Source: Diprion similis (Eukaryota; Arthropoda; Insecta; Hymenoptera; Diprionidae). From it: a stretch of 64,000 bases of DNA. Positions 12,001 to 24,396 of the stretch are shown here, in pieces; the first letter of the stretch is position 1, and the number at the start of each line of letters is the position of its first letter. The translations under genes were made by a program, and so were the position numbers. A model generated the notes under the pieces. That model was not told the DNA's origin and did no database searches. It saw only the letters and a list, made by a program, of their open reading frames with translations. The DNA is taken from contig NC_060112.1 of NCBI RefSeq assembly GCF_021155765.1, forward strand, positions 23,710,501-23,774,500. Direction: 5' to 3'.

Positions 12001-15000
12001 AGGGCAAATCGGCCCTTTGGAATTTCAATTACATTGAGAATTCGCCGTGTTTCTAGATCTAATACACAATCTCAATACCAATTGAAAGTTAACATTCCCC
12101 AGTTTGAGGATTATACGGAAAATCATGACGCAAGCTTTTCACGATGCGATAGGCACTTTCGTTCGTTCTATTCTTCCCAATACTTCTAACGATCAAAACG
12201 AAATTTTCTAAATGATCTTGAGGAATTTAGAAGATTTAAAACTCGAACTCCTCCCCTCGCGCACTTCCATAACGAAAATATACTTCTTCGCGTCATCACA
12301 GTATATAAAGTAAAAGTTGACGAGAATTGATGGCGAAAGGAAAATATTTCTGCCTAGTAGTACGAGTACGCCGAAAAAGCACGAATATGAAAACGAGAAT
12401 TATGAAATATATGTACGTATAAGCATAACCGATTATATACGTACGCACTTTGCATCTCAACTTCAAGCTACCACAGATTATTATGCACAACTAACATCTA
12501 TACGCCTCTAGATATTTTTTCGAGCAACGTGTGTTACAGAACCGCGCCAAGCTTGAGGAAATTCGTAACGAAAAATTCAAAGCTACGCAATACACATCCG
12601 AAAGAATTCGCTGCCATAAAAATTGGCCAAAGAGGAGAGAAAGTATCACCCCATTAATATCGCAGCCGTGTCAAGCTTTGAATGAGCGATTCTTGAGCGA
12701 TAAAAGCTGCGGAGCCCATAAATCTTTTCCCATTTGAAGCAAAACGTGTGTTACACCTTGCTTTCATCCACCTTTTCTACACTGAAAACCTTCGTTGAGA
12801 ATTCTTTTATTCTTTGGATATTTCAGAAGTACATACCGATCGTCAAGACGATCTCACTGGCCGGGTATTCCGTCTCCCTGTCGACCCTGATAGTCGCATT
12901 CTGCATACTGGCAGCGATAAAGTAAGTGCAATAGTGCATATATAATTCTTGTTTTACAAGCATAACGAATAATGAATCCCGTTCTTTATACTGCTTTAAT
13001 TCATCTCGGAAAGAAGAGAAAAATCGTCGAAGTCACGAAGATCCGAGATAATAGGAAAAGATTATATTCTAAACTTTGTTATGTTATTTTGAATAGATCA
13101 GTAATATGCGCTTGTGCTTTAGAAACCGTGCAATATTTCACATGATGTTTATAAAGAGGGAAAGACCGTTGACGAATGAACCACCGGTTGTAAAGTTTTC
13201 TGCTATACCTGCTTATACAGCAATAAATGTGAGTAAATCGATGAGAAAATATTTCACCGCCGAAATAACAGAATGAATTATTCCGCAGCGAAGCGGAACG
13301 AAGTTACCGCGATACACCGGAAAAGTGTAAAAAAGTGTGCAACTTCTGAGCACCCGTGTACCTCACACAATATAAGTCTCTACTTCTCGAAACTAGGAAA
13401 TCTCTTTACCCATCAGTGTCCGGCAACTCGAAATCGAGTTTGTGGACTTTTTTGACGCTTCGCGGGGTACTTTGTTACAGGAAACTAAGATGCCCGAGGA
13501 ACATGCTGCACATGCACCTCTTCGCCTCGTTTATGATGAGGGCCTTCATCGCCCTCCTCAAGCACTCGATATTCGTTGACGGCCTCGGCTTGTCCTCCGA
13601 CGTTTTGGTACTGGGCGGAGGCGAAAGTTACTGGCTCTCGGATCCCAACGAAAGCAATTGGCACTGCAAGGCGTTCACCAGTGTCTGGCAGTATTTCATC
13701 CTCGCCAACTATTGCTGGATACTGATGGAGGGCCTCTATCTTCACAACTTGGTCTTTCTGGCTCTCTTCACTGATTCAAACTCGAGCATCACGGGCTACG
13801 TCGTTCTCGGCTGGGGTGAGTCATACAAGCCCTGAAACTTGGGGGATTTTCAACCACTTGGAAGCTAGTCGATCTAATCCATGCTCGTCCATCAAACTGC
13901 AAGACACCTGATGTAGAAGATGTATATGTACACAAGGGTGGCCCTTGAAAAGGTCATTTTTGAATTTTGGCCAGTGCGTCCCCCAAATCGGCTACACATC
14001 ATTCAGCAATAATTCCCTATTTTGAATTTTTTCAACCCTAATAGGTCACTTAGTGAGAGTTTCGCCCCAAACATTTTTCAAACTCCTCGTAGAATTCGTT
14101 AGTCGTGGAAATGGGCCTCATGGCGCTATTCTTCGTACAAAAAAAAGACCTATTTCAGGTCATAATCCGGGGCCTGATCAGAAACCGCCGAACACCGCGA
14201 TTGATGTTTTATCTGAATAAAATTGTTCTGTACATTCCCGGCGGCCATTTTGAATTTTCAAATTTCGAGTTCATAGGAAAGTATAGGTATGCCTGAAATA
14301 TGGTGAATAGCCAAATTTGTCGCATGATTATTGCTTCGTCGATATGCGCCACGTATAAATCTCATTACTCATGCACGCGAGACCACGAACTGACACCCTG
14401 CAGTATATCACTCTTGCTACCCAGTAAACATGAACTCTTTACACTTTTTATCCGAAAGATATGTCACGTTCACCGTCTAAACTATACTTCATACCTCGAT
14501 GCCAATCTCTCCAGGTTTGCCGGCCATATTCGTCCTCCCTTGGGTTGCGGTTAGGGCGGCTTTGGAGGACACATATTGCTGGACAACGCACATGAACTCC
14601 CTGTTGTTTCTAATAATTCGCGTGCCCACGATGCTCTCAATTTTGGTGAGTCGAAAATGTCTTACGCACTAACGAATGTATTATAAACTAATTATAACTC
14701 GTAGAATACTTCTACTGCAGACGAAAGAACACCCTCTACCTGAAACTCGAAGTAATTCCCTTTTAACACTTCAGATAAACTTCGTGCTGTTTATCAACAT
14801 AGTTCGAGTGTTAATGCTGAAGCTGAAATCCACCGTATCCGAGGAGACTCAGAGATACAAGTAAGCGAATCTTTTATCTCTAATTAACTTACGGTTAGTA
14901 ATTGCACACTCTACCAGCCGGCGGCGTCTAACATTATACTTCTAACGCAACGCTTCTCGGTTTTGAATAACAGAAGATGGGCCAGGAGCACCTTGGTACT

Positions 15001-16529
15001 CGTCCCGCTGTTCGGTATCCACTACACCATATTTTCCGGAATGCAATACGGCTTGGTTAAAAACGAAACGGTTGAATTGGTGTGGCTTTTGGGTGATCAA
15101 CTTTTCGCGTCCTTTCAGGTACGTAATTAAAGTGATACATCTGCGTGACAAACGGCGATCGCCAGAAGTACTTGAACAGCTGGCGTGAGATCGACGGCCA
15201 TATTGGAGTCGAACCCCAGCAATTTGAAATTAAATAACAATAATATTTCAAAAATTGAAATAAAAACACGTGACAACTGTTAATAAGGTTCTTCACCAAA
15301 TCAGCCATGCGTTTTTCGTTTCAGGGATTTTTCGTCGCCGTACTTTACTGCTTTTTGAATGGCGAAGTACGCGCCGAAGTTTCGCGCGCATGGCGAACAA
15401 GAAACTGCATTCGATTCCGACGCGGCCGTTGGGGTCCGAGAACTTCGACTCACTCTTGCAGCACATGCAGCTGCAACGCGATTAAGCTGAACAAGAAACC
15501 TGAGGATACGACCTGGTGGAACAAGCCGTGGACATGCTGGTGCTGTAGGGTGAATGTCAACCGATCGACGCACAGCATGGCGAGTACGCAAGGTGTCCGT
15601 TCGTCCCTCTATTGCTCTACTAATCGCATCCTGCACTGACCAATTATTATTTCAATTAATTCCTCATCGAAGAGTTTCTATCTATAATAGCAATGCTGCA
15701 AGGATGTCGCATGTAATTATCTCATCGTCGTACTCGTGGGCTATTAGTTTTTCTAATTATCGAAAAGTGTCGGCTTTTTTTTTTTTGGTTGATTTTTAAA
15801 AATTATTCTATAACAACAAGTATATGAGAGTTCAATTGCGACAGTATATATTTCACATAAAAACTAAATGAATACTAATCATGTCTCACGATTTTATACT
15901 TTACACGTTTTTCGTAATATCTGATTACAAAATTTTCTGAAAATCTTTTTGCCTAGATTTACTCGAATTCCCGTGGTTAGAAATAATTTTTACATCGAAT
16001 TTCCCACAATATTTATCAAATTATTAAAGTTTATCTATTTTTTTTTTTTTTTTTTTTTTTTTTAACTTTCTTTTTTTGAAATTGATTAATCAGATATAGG
16101 GACGCAAGGAGAGAGTTTGGCTAGTAGCCGTGGCTACCTCGAAGTTGCTGGTACAGGTGCTGCAAATCGCATACACGCGAACCATACGTCTCCAATGTGT
16201 AGCAAATACACGGGCCAATCGCTTTTGTCATTTTGTTCCAACGTGAGTACCAATTTTAACAATTCTCAAAATGACTATCTATAGTTGCTTTTTCAAACCA
16301 ACAAAGATTCCGAAATTGCATCGTAGTGCTGAGACTATGAATGCAATTGCGAGCGGGAACTAATCATGGACACTTCATTTTTCAACAGCTATCCGATATG
16401 TCTGGATGCGGTACGGCGCCTCAAGTGGAAAAATGCGATAAAATACGAGATCAACACCGATGGAGCGATTCGGAATGCTGTCACCTCGCTTACGAATTAC
16501 ACAGTTTACAAAATCACTCGCATCCTTAG
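6048..16529 (+). CDS. Class B GPCR, parathyroid hormone receptor-like (5' exon missing)
   Basis: Ten exons splice in phase: 6048-6154, 8652-8798, 12827-12921, 13481-13815, 14515-14645, 14775-14860, 14974-15118, 15325-15592, 16100-16242, 16389-16529 (stop at the end). They give about 532 residues. The first two encode the extracellular hormone-binding domain with five of the six conserved cysteines and several N-glycosylation sequons. The next ones encode seven membrane segments, with HMHLF in TM2, [13 protein letters not shown] in TM3, a GLPAIF-type TM4 and [11 protein letters not shown] in TM5. GIHY in TM6 and [10 protein letters not shown] after TM7 match vertebrate PTH receptors better than the DH31, DH44 or PDF receptors I recall. 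The tail is Cys/Trp-rich after TM7. Known for the family: Gs-coupled plasma-membrane peptide receptor. The upstream exon with the signal peptide and first cysteine was not found; the ligand is unknown. The last two exons are supported by phase only. Confidence 0.85.
6288..6625 (+). repeat. Dispersed repeat in receptor intron
   Basis: It begins with CCCTTACGGGTCAAAATGAC and carries a body homologous to 3305-3530. The start resembles the reverse complement of the sequence ending at 8572, which contains GGGGTCATTTTGACCCC. This suggests related element termini scattered through the receptor introns. It is degraded and non-coding. Confidence 0.4.
8531..8572 (+). repeat. Terminal fragment of dispersed element
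   Basis: It contains GGGGTCATTTTGACCCC, an almost perfect short palindrome, then GTGTGCAGCGTAAGGG. The latter matches the end of the 3305-3672 repeat and, reversed, the start at 6288. It probably marks one end of a degraded DNA element in the intron just upstream of the second receptor exon. Confidence 0.4.
10358..11018. mobile_element. TIR element, copy 2 (longer form)
   Basis: It begins GGTTCTTTAGTCGATCCAAA and ends CAGAGTCACTAAAGAACC, matching the ends of the 4802-5056 element. The right 155 bases are clearly homologous to that copy. The middle, about 10400-10860, is extra and has no recognised coding potential. Either this copy is closer to full length and copy 1 is an internal deletion, or this copy received an insertion. 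It lies in the intron before the TM1 exon of the receptor. Confidence 0.6.
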
Positions 16530-18571
16530 TTATAGTTCGAGTATACTGTAACTACGTATAAAATCTTCAGTGAAAAACTGCAGCAAACGCTGAAATATTC
16601 GATACCAACAATATCTCGTTGGCTGGTTATCGTTTACAACATATCCACACCAGCGATGTAAGTAAACCTGTATGTGTATCACCCGCGCGTTGTATATCTC
16701 TACCGAGAATCTTCATGTGTTAAATCATAAAATGTTTTGAAAGAATTCAGCATCTTTCGAAATTACAAGATAAATCACTGTAGGTACAGTTGACTGTATG
16801 ATTTTTGATCTAGCATATCTGATGCTTCGTGCTTTCGTAATTTTTTTTTTGCGTGATTTCTTATATATTTTAGCAAATTTCGAATATAAATCATGTAATA
16901 ACACTAATAGAAGATAGATCATCTAATAAATTACACACTGAATTCAAGTTCCAAAACATTTTATTATTTAACACATGAACATTTTCAGTGTACCAGAAAT
17001 GATGTATATTTAGTATTGTGATGAAAGGAAAAGAAAAGGTGAAATCTTAAAATTTTTACTCGATTTGTAGTATCGTGGTTCGTGAATGTCCAGTGCACCG
17101 TGACTCCAGTGAACAGTTTTATTTACTTAAGATGATAAGAAGAGATTGCAGATGGTTTCTCGCCAGATATCTGTACCCCATGTATTTCGGTTATTTGTTT
17201 CCTATTTTCAATAAGAAATAACGAAATAATGAATGAGAGTAATAATAAATCAATAATAACCTAATACGATAACAACGATGTGTTGTAAAATTACTGCAGG
17301 CAGTTAAATATTGATATTTGTGAATATTTATTCGTAAAGGCGTATCACGGATCAGGTGTTAAATACAGGTTCAAAGGGATACATTATAATATACATGTAG
17401 TACTATAATATATTTTGCGATTTATAAATATTTAAAAAAAAACACACACACAGCATACGAACGTACCTTTGAAAATTCTTCTGATTGTTAACTGAGTAAG
17501 TTGTTTTATGTTTTATATGTATAATTAGAGAGCAGTATTTTGATATTGACTGAATAGTTACAAATAGTTAATATGGATTCATATAATCGAGCGTGGGATA
17601 TATGCGCTGAAAGATTTTATTGAGGTAATTAGGAATAAAAAGCACTCGGTTTGTAATATGAATGGCACCTACCTTACGATACTTGTCATAATTTTAAGAA
17701 ATAGCACATACATGTTCCCTGTATACTGTACAAGCATATGGTATTCCAATTATCTTCCATTCCCGACAGGGAGATGTGCAGTGTAACATTGTTGAAAACC
17801 ATAAAATAGCCTATGTAAACAAACTTTACAAAAAATTCATTTGATAAAATTAAACAGTGATGATAACACTCCAACAATACTAATATATAATAATTATTAT
17901 ATCGTAATAGAAAGATAGGAAATATCGATGTAAAGAAAAAATATTGAAATGATGTATACCTCAACCGCTCTCTATGTCTTAATAAATTTTACTTATAAGA
18001 GCTGCATGTGCAATTTATCTGAGACGTATTAATCAACGTTTCACATGAATCAATTATCAATATATGATTAATTCACGTTATTAATAACTCTGGGAGACAG
18101 TTATCATTAAATTAAATCAAAATCGGAATACATTTTTTCTTCGTCGTGCTTAGATGGATCATTTTTTCGAACAGTAAGTTCGTATCTCAATTAATTTTAT
18201 TACATTACTTTGACTAGGCAGTAACATAAAACTTCAAAGCCTTATTAGAATTTCTTACATAAGTGAGTCATTGCTCATTAATTCAATGTGTCAATTCGTC
18301 TCGAGGTTGTACTTTGATAAGTATCCTAGATATCGTGAAAAACGTGGTAATATAACTTTATATTCGTCTTACTCCTATAACTTATCTTGCAGAAAATTTT
18401 TTCAGCTAATTACACCACATATTGCGGGGCAATTTGAAAGACTAAGGAAAAATTAGTTGCCTTACATTGATGTAGCAAAAAATTACTCTGGTAATTATAC
18501 AAACTACTTTATTACAACATTTAGAACGATTTATAAAATGACAGAAGGTATTTACAGAGCGATAGTATGGT
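16530..18571. other. Spacer between receptor and SCO1
   Basis: AT-rich sequence with no recognisable gene. The left part is likely the 3' UTR of the receptor (several AATAAA-type hexamers) and the right end the 3' UTR of SCO1. Nothing else was identified. Confidence 0.6.
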
Positions 18572-20167
18572 TCATGCCGAAGCAGTAGCAGGTTGTGATG
18601 GTAGCAGCGATGAAAACCAGCCGGGATTATTTAAAGCCTTTTGTTTTTCTGTGTGGAACAAAATACTCGCCGCTATTTGTCCAACGTTTGCAGTTTGACC
18701 GTAGTAATCAATAAATGCTCCATCTGGACCAATTAGGTACATAATAATGGTGTGGTCAACCTGTAACATACAAGCAAATTCACAATTTAAGCCAAATTCG
18801 ATACAAATATTTCCATAATTATTTATGATTTTCAGATGAACAGATATAACTCAGTGTGCAATTCCAGCAACTAAGGTTGGCAATACAATAGTATAAATGC
18901 GTGATTTTGCACAGTTCTCCAAAAATAACATATTTTCAGGGCAAATCACGCATTTCGATCGTACATAACGACATAATTTTAGAAATGCTTCAAACTTATT
19001 CATATTTTTAACTACTAACAATATAATCGTTGTCTTCGTCTTTTGGCCCACTGCTAAAATAGACTCTGTATGCCTTGCAGGCCTTTGCAACCTGTTCCTT
19101 TGTTCCAGTGAGCCCGATAAATTTGTTCGAAAATTCTTTTACGTATTTTCCGACTACTGCTGGAGTATCTCTGTCTGGATCGACAGAGATGAAGATTGGT
19201 TTTACAATTAAATCATGTTTTTCCTCTGAAACACGAAAGTTTGTCACTTACTATCTGAAGTCAAAACAGAACTGAAAAATCATTTTGAGTATTCTTTGAT
19301 TATTTCAGTCAGTTCTACAGGCAAACATCGAAAACTAGAATCAATTTACCAAGCTCGTCAATGACAGCAGCCATTTTTTCCAACTCATCTGGACAAATGT
19401 CTGGACAGTGCGTAAACCCGAAATAAATCATGGTCCAGTGTCCCAAAAAGTCTTCAGACTTTACCGCCTTTCCTTCAGAATCCACCAGCTCGAAACTACC
19501 ACCAAGCGAAGCTTTTCCAAGCGCACGCTTTCGCTCTTGTGCAATTTGCAGGTCTTTCACATGTTTCAGGTACGCCACATACGCCAGTAAACCAGCGCCA
19601 ATCCCACAAGTTATTCCGAAACTCTTCCAACTAATTGGTCCTTTGTTTTTCCAAAAAGGTGTTCTCTTCGGTAACTCTACTTTATCATACTTCACGCTGG
19701 ATGTGTGTATAGATTTTTCCTTAGAGAAAATAAATATACGGATTCAAAAACTGTTAATTTAATGGTTGCTGTTACAAAGCTACGTTCGTAAGACAACGCA
19801 AGAAATGCGTTACATGATTTTATTACTACGTTAAACAGATCCGAAAATTGGTTGACTAACTTTTGGAAAAATGTGTCGACAATGAAATGAGGAAAAGTAT
19901 TTTAGTCATTTGTTGAATTAAACCGATTGTCATGCTCTGTAACGTAATACAAAAATGATAATGTGTGAAATAAAAAAATCTAGTTTACCATGAAACTAAA
20001 ATAAACCCGAAACACATGAAGCCAATGTAAAAGAATAGAGTTAGAAAGAACAAAGATATTCTCACCAGTCTAAGACATCGGTTTCTCCAATCAAGCATCT
20101 ATCGACTCACCAATTGCCTGCAGTTTCGTTGGAGCGTAGTCCACCTTCGAATCAGTAACTTCGACAT
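18572..20167 (-). CDS. SCO1: SCO1-like mitochondrial copper chaperone
   Basis: Four exons on the minus strand: 20111-20167, 19350-19719, 19020-19225, 18572-18760. Phases close and give 273 residues. Exon 1 encodes a 19-residue Arg-rich start typical of a mitochondrial presequence and ends at a GTGAGT donor. A single membrane segment lies at about residues 53-70. A thioredoxin-fold domain follows with the copper-binding CPDIC motif (Cys124, Cys128) and the third ligand His214 in [14 protein letters not shown]. All three ligands are present with near-normal spacing. Known for the family: SCO proteins sit in the inner mitochondrial membrane facing the intermembrane space and deliver copper to the CuA site of COX2. 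The length is close to the usual 270-300. The gene is head to head with GNL3, 817 bases between start codons. SCO1 versus SCO2 cannot be separated; insects usually have one gene. Confidence 0.95.
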
Positions 20168-20984
20168 CCTACAGGTCGTTTTAACGTGATTGCAGAATAT
20201 GTAGTAATAGCACGAACCTGTAAAGTAATTAAATCGACCGATGTTGTGGTTATCACCTGACTTTTTAGGTTATGTCTTCGTTAAATGAGATTTTAAATTA
20301 CGAAACGTATTCATTCGCCGCGATCAAGTCCACCAAATTCGGTACACCAATCACCGTAAGACTCAGAATATAGCTGTTAATCAAAAATTCAGTGATATTT
20401 TCGGAAAATAATAAATCTGTACGCACTTTACTTCTGCAATAGCAGACTACGAACCGCTCCGCCGAACACCGCAAGATGACAGCACCATACAGCACTATGG
20501 CTATCACTATACTCATGTGTATTCATGAATTAATGCGGTGATTCCGGTGATACTGTTGGAAAAAAAAATTAGTTTTATCGATCCACGAATTGTGTCCTGC
20601 AGAAGACGTAGTCATAATAGAATAATGAAAGTATACTGAAGCTAAATCAAGTAGTTTTTTACGGTGTCATTGCTTCTAATAGTCTATAATTAAAAATTTT
20701 ACGCCTCCTGTTCAATCGTGGCAATGCTGAACCGCCTCAATTCTGCAACCCAACATACACTCAACGCCTAAGAAGTCGCAACGCAACACACATAGAATAG
20801 AATGATGTCTCAACCTAACCTAACCTAAGTTGCGTTTAGAGCAAGTCCGTGGTTTGGAGCTTACAGTTTCTTATTACACGTGAACTAAACTAGCACGTGT
20901 CGAGTCTGTGAATATGTACATTTTTTATGAAAATATATAATTGTCTCGATTGATTACTCCCTAGTAAAACGATTGTGAACGAAA
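20168..20984. promoter_or_regulatory. Shared bidirectional promoter region of SCO1 and GNL3
   Basis: The start codons of SCO1 (minus) and GNL3 (plus) are 817 bases apart with no recognised gene between, so both promoters must lie here. It contains three tandem CCTAA units near 20812-20828. A 72-codon open frame on the minus strand (20298-20516) resembles no family I know and was not called. The regulatory role is inferred from gene orientation only. Confidence 0.5.
20812..20828 (-). repeat. Short interstitial TTAGG-type repeat
   Basis: AACCTAACCTAACCTAA is about three units of the insect telomere repeat TTAGG read on the minus strand. It is short and may be chance or a promoter motif; it lies about 160 bases upstream of the GNL3 start codon. 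Confidence 0.6.
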
Positions 20985-23778
20985 ATGGCAAAATTCTGTT
21001 TAAGTAAGTATCATAAATTGCTCAGAACTCTGCAATCGGGTACGAAATTCCTGAGAGGTTAGGAGCAAGAAAATTATCACTAAATTTATATAAACTTCCA
21101 CAGAAAAGGGAAGCAAGAGGGTTTCCGCACGAAAAAGGTACAAGATCGAGAAAAAAGTGCGGGAGCATAATCGCAAAGTGAGAAGAGAGGCAAAGAAAAA
21201 TCCCAAGAGCAAAAGTGAGTATTTAAACATATAGCGATAACATTCAAAGGAGTTTTACATACGATCCGCATCGACAAATCGGTTTACATTCGTCATTATT
21301 TATTATATTTCTCATAGACCTTGAATTGTAACAGATGAGATTAATATATGTATTATGAAACTATCCGTCTGTTATTCAGAAAAAGCAAACACGGTCCAAG
21401 TGCCCAATTCATGCCCATTCAAGGAAGACATATTGAAAGAGGTGGAAGCACTCAAGAAACAGCGAGAAGAAGAAAAGCAGAAACAACGTGAAGCAGCTCG
21501 TGAGAGAAAGCGTGAACAGTTGAGCGGAAATCTAGAGGGACTCGTGGCTCAGGCTCAGAATAAACAAATCCAACATGAATCTTCAGTAGTAAAATCCTCA
21601 GCCAATGAAACAGAAAAAAAACCAGTCAAGCGCGAAGAAAACTCTTTGAAAGCACATTATAAGGAATTTAAAAAAGTTTTGGACGCTGCTGACGTCATCC
21701 TTGAAGTTGTCGATGCAAGAGATCCATTGGGAACGAGATGCAAACAGGTTTATAATTATGTGAAATCGCATTTACCCTTAATATTAATTTACTTTTGGGG
21801 AGTTTGTATTTTGTAGAAACATTCCAACGATGACGTTGAAACTAGCAGGTAGTAGTTAACAGGTAATACGGTCAGAAAGGTTCCAAGGGATGACTAAACG
21901 ATGAAACTTGGCAGGATTATTCAGGGAACTCTTTCAAATATATTCCTTGATATTTTATCATTTGCTCACTCCCTGAAAGCCTTCCAGACGTATTACCAGC
22001 TGCATATTTCTTGCTAGTCCCAGTGTCATATTTTATAGGACTTTTGTATAATTAATTAATATCAAATCAAAGTAATCATTTATCATCACTGAGAACTGAA
22101 GTAATAATCAATCGACAGGTTGAGGAGGCAGTGCAAACTGCAAAAGGAAATAAAAGACTAGTGCTAGTCTTAAATAAAGCAGATTTAGTACCCAGGGAAA
22201 ATTTGGACAACTGGCTTAAATATTTGCGTCGCAGTTTACCGGCAGTAGCTTTTAAATCGTCAACACAAGATCAATCTAAGCGACTAGGCAGAAAGAAGCT
22301 TGGTAAAAAAACAGAGGATTTGATACAAGGAGGCGTATGCTTTGGAGCCGAATTACTGTTATCCTTGTTGGCTAATTACTGTAGAAATAGCGGAACAGTG
22401 AAGACCAGCATTCGGGTCGGTGTGGTTGGCTTGCCAAATGTTGGAAAATCTAGCGTTATTAACTCTCTGAAAAGAAGTAGAGCATGCGACGTTGGAAACA
22501 CTCCAGGTGAGTTGGTTTTATACTTGTTCATTTTACATTGCATTATCGATTCTTTGAATTATATCAAGTTTTGCTGAAGTTTTCAACACTGTTAAGCAAA
22601 TTAACCAATTTTTTATTGATATTCCTTACAGGAGTGACAAAATGTGTCCAAACGGTACAACTGGACTCAAAAATCAAGTTATTAGATTCTCCTGGAATAG
22701 TATTCGCCAATCCTCAACAAGATAAAGATAGTCCGGATGACTCCTCTGTCGCGCTTAAAAACGCTGTACGAATAGAAGCCCTGCAAGACCCATTTACACC
22801 AGCCTCAGCCATATTGAAGCGTGTGTCCAAGAAGTACATGATGGAGTTGTATGATATTCTTGAATATTCTTCTCCAGACGAATTCTTTGCCATGAAAGCC
22901 GCGAGAATGGGCAAATTCAAAAAAGGTGGAATACCAGATGCTACAGCAGCAGCCCGAGGAGTCTTAGCTGATTGGAACTCGGGAAAAATTCGGTAAGCTA
23001 TATCTTGCACATTATAATTTTTCCGTTTTTCTCAGTTAAACTGAATAAATATTTTCAACCTGATTTCTACCTCAGATACTATACCTTGCCTCCAGAAGAT
23101 TCAGCTTCACAACTATCTGCTGAAATTGTTCAACAGTTTGCAAAAGAATTTGACATTGATAGTTTCGCAACTGAAGAAGCTATGATGTTGGATCATGTTG
23201 GAGCAGAAGCAGCAAAGGCAAATACAGCTGAAAGCCTTGTTTGCGACAGTTCAGGTCCTGTTGATTCGGCTATGGAAGTTGAAATACAAGAAAAGCGTGC
23301 GGTAAAAAGACGAATCTAATTCAGTGTTGTAGGAAGTACCGAAGCTTGAAAGAGTAGTGAATCAAGTGACGAAAGTATTTTGATTTTCTATGTTTTTCTT
23401 ATCGCAGCAAAAGAAGATGGCCGTACTTGAAGTCAACAAAAAGAAAGCTAAGAAAGGTGACCCCAAATCCACACCAATAGAAGGAAGGAAAAAGAAAGTT
23501 GAACCACTTTTTGAAATCGAAGGGAATCAAAAATTGAATAAACTGAATAAGATACAATTTAAAAAACTCAAAAAAGAGCGAGCAAGAGGAGGTGGGTAAC
23601 TTTATGTGCATCAAATTCCAAGAATTTTTCCATCCATTTGGCATTCCCCAATATGATAATTATTCCCTTGAATGAAATTTCAGAAAAAGCAGCAACAGGA
23701 CTTGCTCAAGTATTAGAAGATATACAAATCACACCCTCAGATGACTACAACTTCGAAACTGACTTTAAACCCAAGTAA
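20985..23778 (+). CDS. GNL3: Nucleostemin / GNL3 nucleolar GTPase
   Basis: Eight exons: 20985-21003, 21104-21214, 21380-21747, 22119-22506, 22632-22992, 23076-23301, 23408-23591, 23684-23778. Phases close to give 583 residues. The N-terminus is very basic with [22 protein letters not shown], the GN3L/Grn1 nucleolar-targeting type, followed by a coiled-coil-like E/K/R-rich stretch. The GTPase is circularly permuted: the G4 motif NKAD (185-188) precedes G1 GLPNVGKS (270-277) and G3 DSPG (314-317), as expected for the YlqF/YawG family. The C-terminus is Lys-rich and ends in an acidic tail. Known for the family: pre-rRNA processing and 60S maturation in the nucleolus. In exon 6 the frame reads on to a stop near 23319, but the GTAAAA donor at 23302 allows the two conserved C-terminal exons to join. 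GNL3 versus GNL3L is not resolved; most insects have one such gene. Confidence 0.93.
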
Positions 23779-23847
23779 ACATTATTACGAATACTGGAAG
23801 GCAATAATCGGTAAGGGGACACAAACCCTATTCATTGGACACTAAAA

Positions 23848-23853
23848 AATAAA
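23848..23853 (+). terminator. Poly(A) signal of GNL3
   Basis: AATAAA 70 bases after the GNL3 stop codon; it is the first canonical hexamer downstream. Confidence 0.6.
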
Positions 23854-24082
23854 CATTGCATTCATAAGTATGACCGTAATATAATTTCTTGTATTTATTT
23901 TCTTACCAACGACAGTACCTGTTCTACAAAAAAAACAGCGTTTTTTAACATTGATACAAGGTTTCTTTTCGCTCCAATAATATACTCGTACGTACACAAA
24001 TTACATAGTAGCGGATTTTAATCATCTGACAATGTTGTATATGTATAGTATTTCCACTGTCATAAATAACAGATTTCTGATA

Positions 24083-24276
24083 GAGTGCCACCTCGATATA
24101 TCGCGGTTGGTAAATTTTTCTTCAAAGCTTATTCTCTCACCACCCATGTAACACTACTGTGCATGAGTAAGTAGTGGGCAGGCCTATGGAAGCAGCGCAG
24201 CGCGAAGTAAGAGGATTGTTGATATCGCGGTTCTCCTCTACAGCCCCGTAAACCGCGTTATAACGAGGTGGCACTG
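24083..24276. mobile_element. Pogo/Tigger-like MITE
   Basis: It begins AGAGTGCCACCTCGATATAT and its right end, reverse-complemented, reads CAGTGCCACCTCGTTATAAC, so the ends form an inverted repeat of about 28 bases. It is flanked by TA on both sides (24081-24082 and 24277-24278). Termini of the CAGT...ACCTCGATATAAC type and a TA duplication are typical of pogo/Tigger members of the Tc1/mariner superfamily. It is about 194 bp and non-coding. It sits between the convergent 3' ends of GNL3 and COPG. Confidence 0.75.
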
Positions 24277-24396
24277 TAATTGTATAAGCCGCCTTGACAA
24301 ACTTACAATAAGTTCGCAAATAACAACAATACGTGTCACACTGCTGCAGCACAACTTTTTTGTCAACCGGTACTATTTATAAGAATAGAGTTCAAT

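Noticed and set aside
16038-16063. Long T tract before a receptor exon considered as a SINE or retrogene tail
   Set aside because: It lies just before the acceptor at 16099 and reads simply as an extended polypyrimidine region; no retrogene body is attached.
20298-20516. 72-codon minus-strand open frame with a hydrophobic start between SCO1 and GNL3
   Set aside because: No family resemblance and no flanking splice or poly(A) support; an attempted internal intron gives a stop. It lies in the presumed bidirectional promoter.
23302-23319. Stop codon of GNL3 read through from exon 6
   Set aside because: The frame does end at 23319, but a GTAAAA donor at 23302 joins in phase to two further conserved exons ending in the typical acidic tail, so the longer model was preferred.
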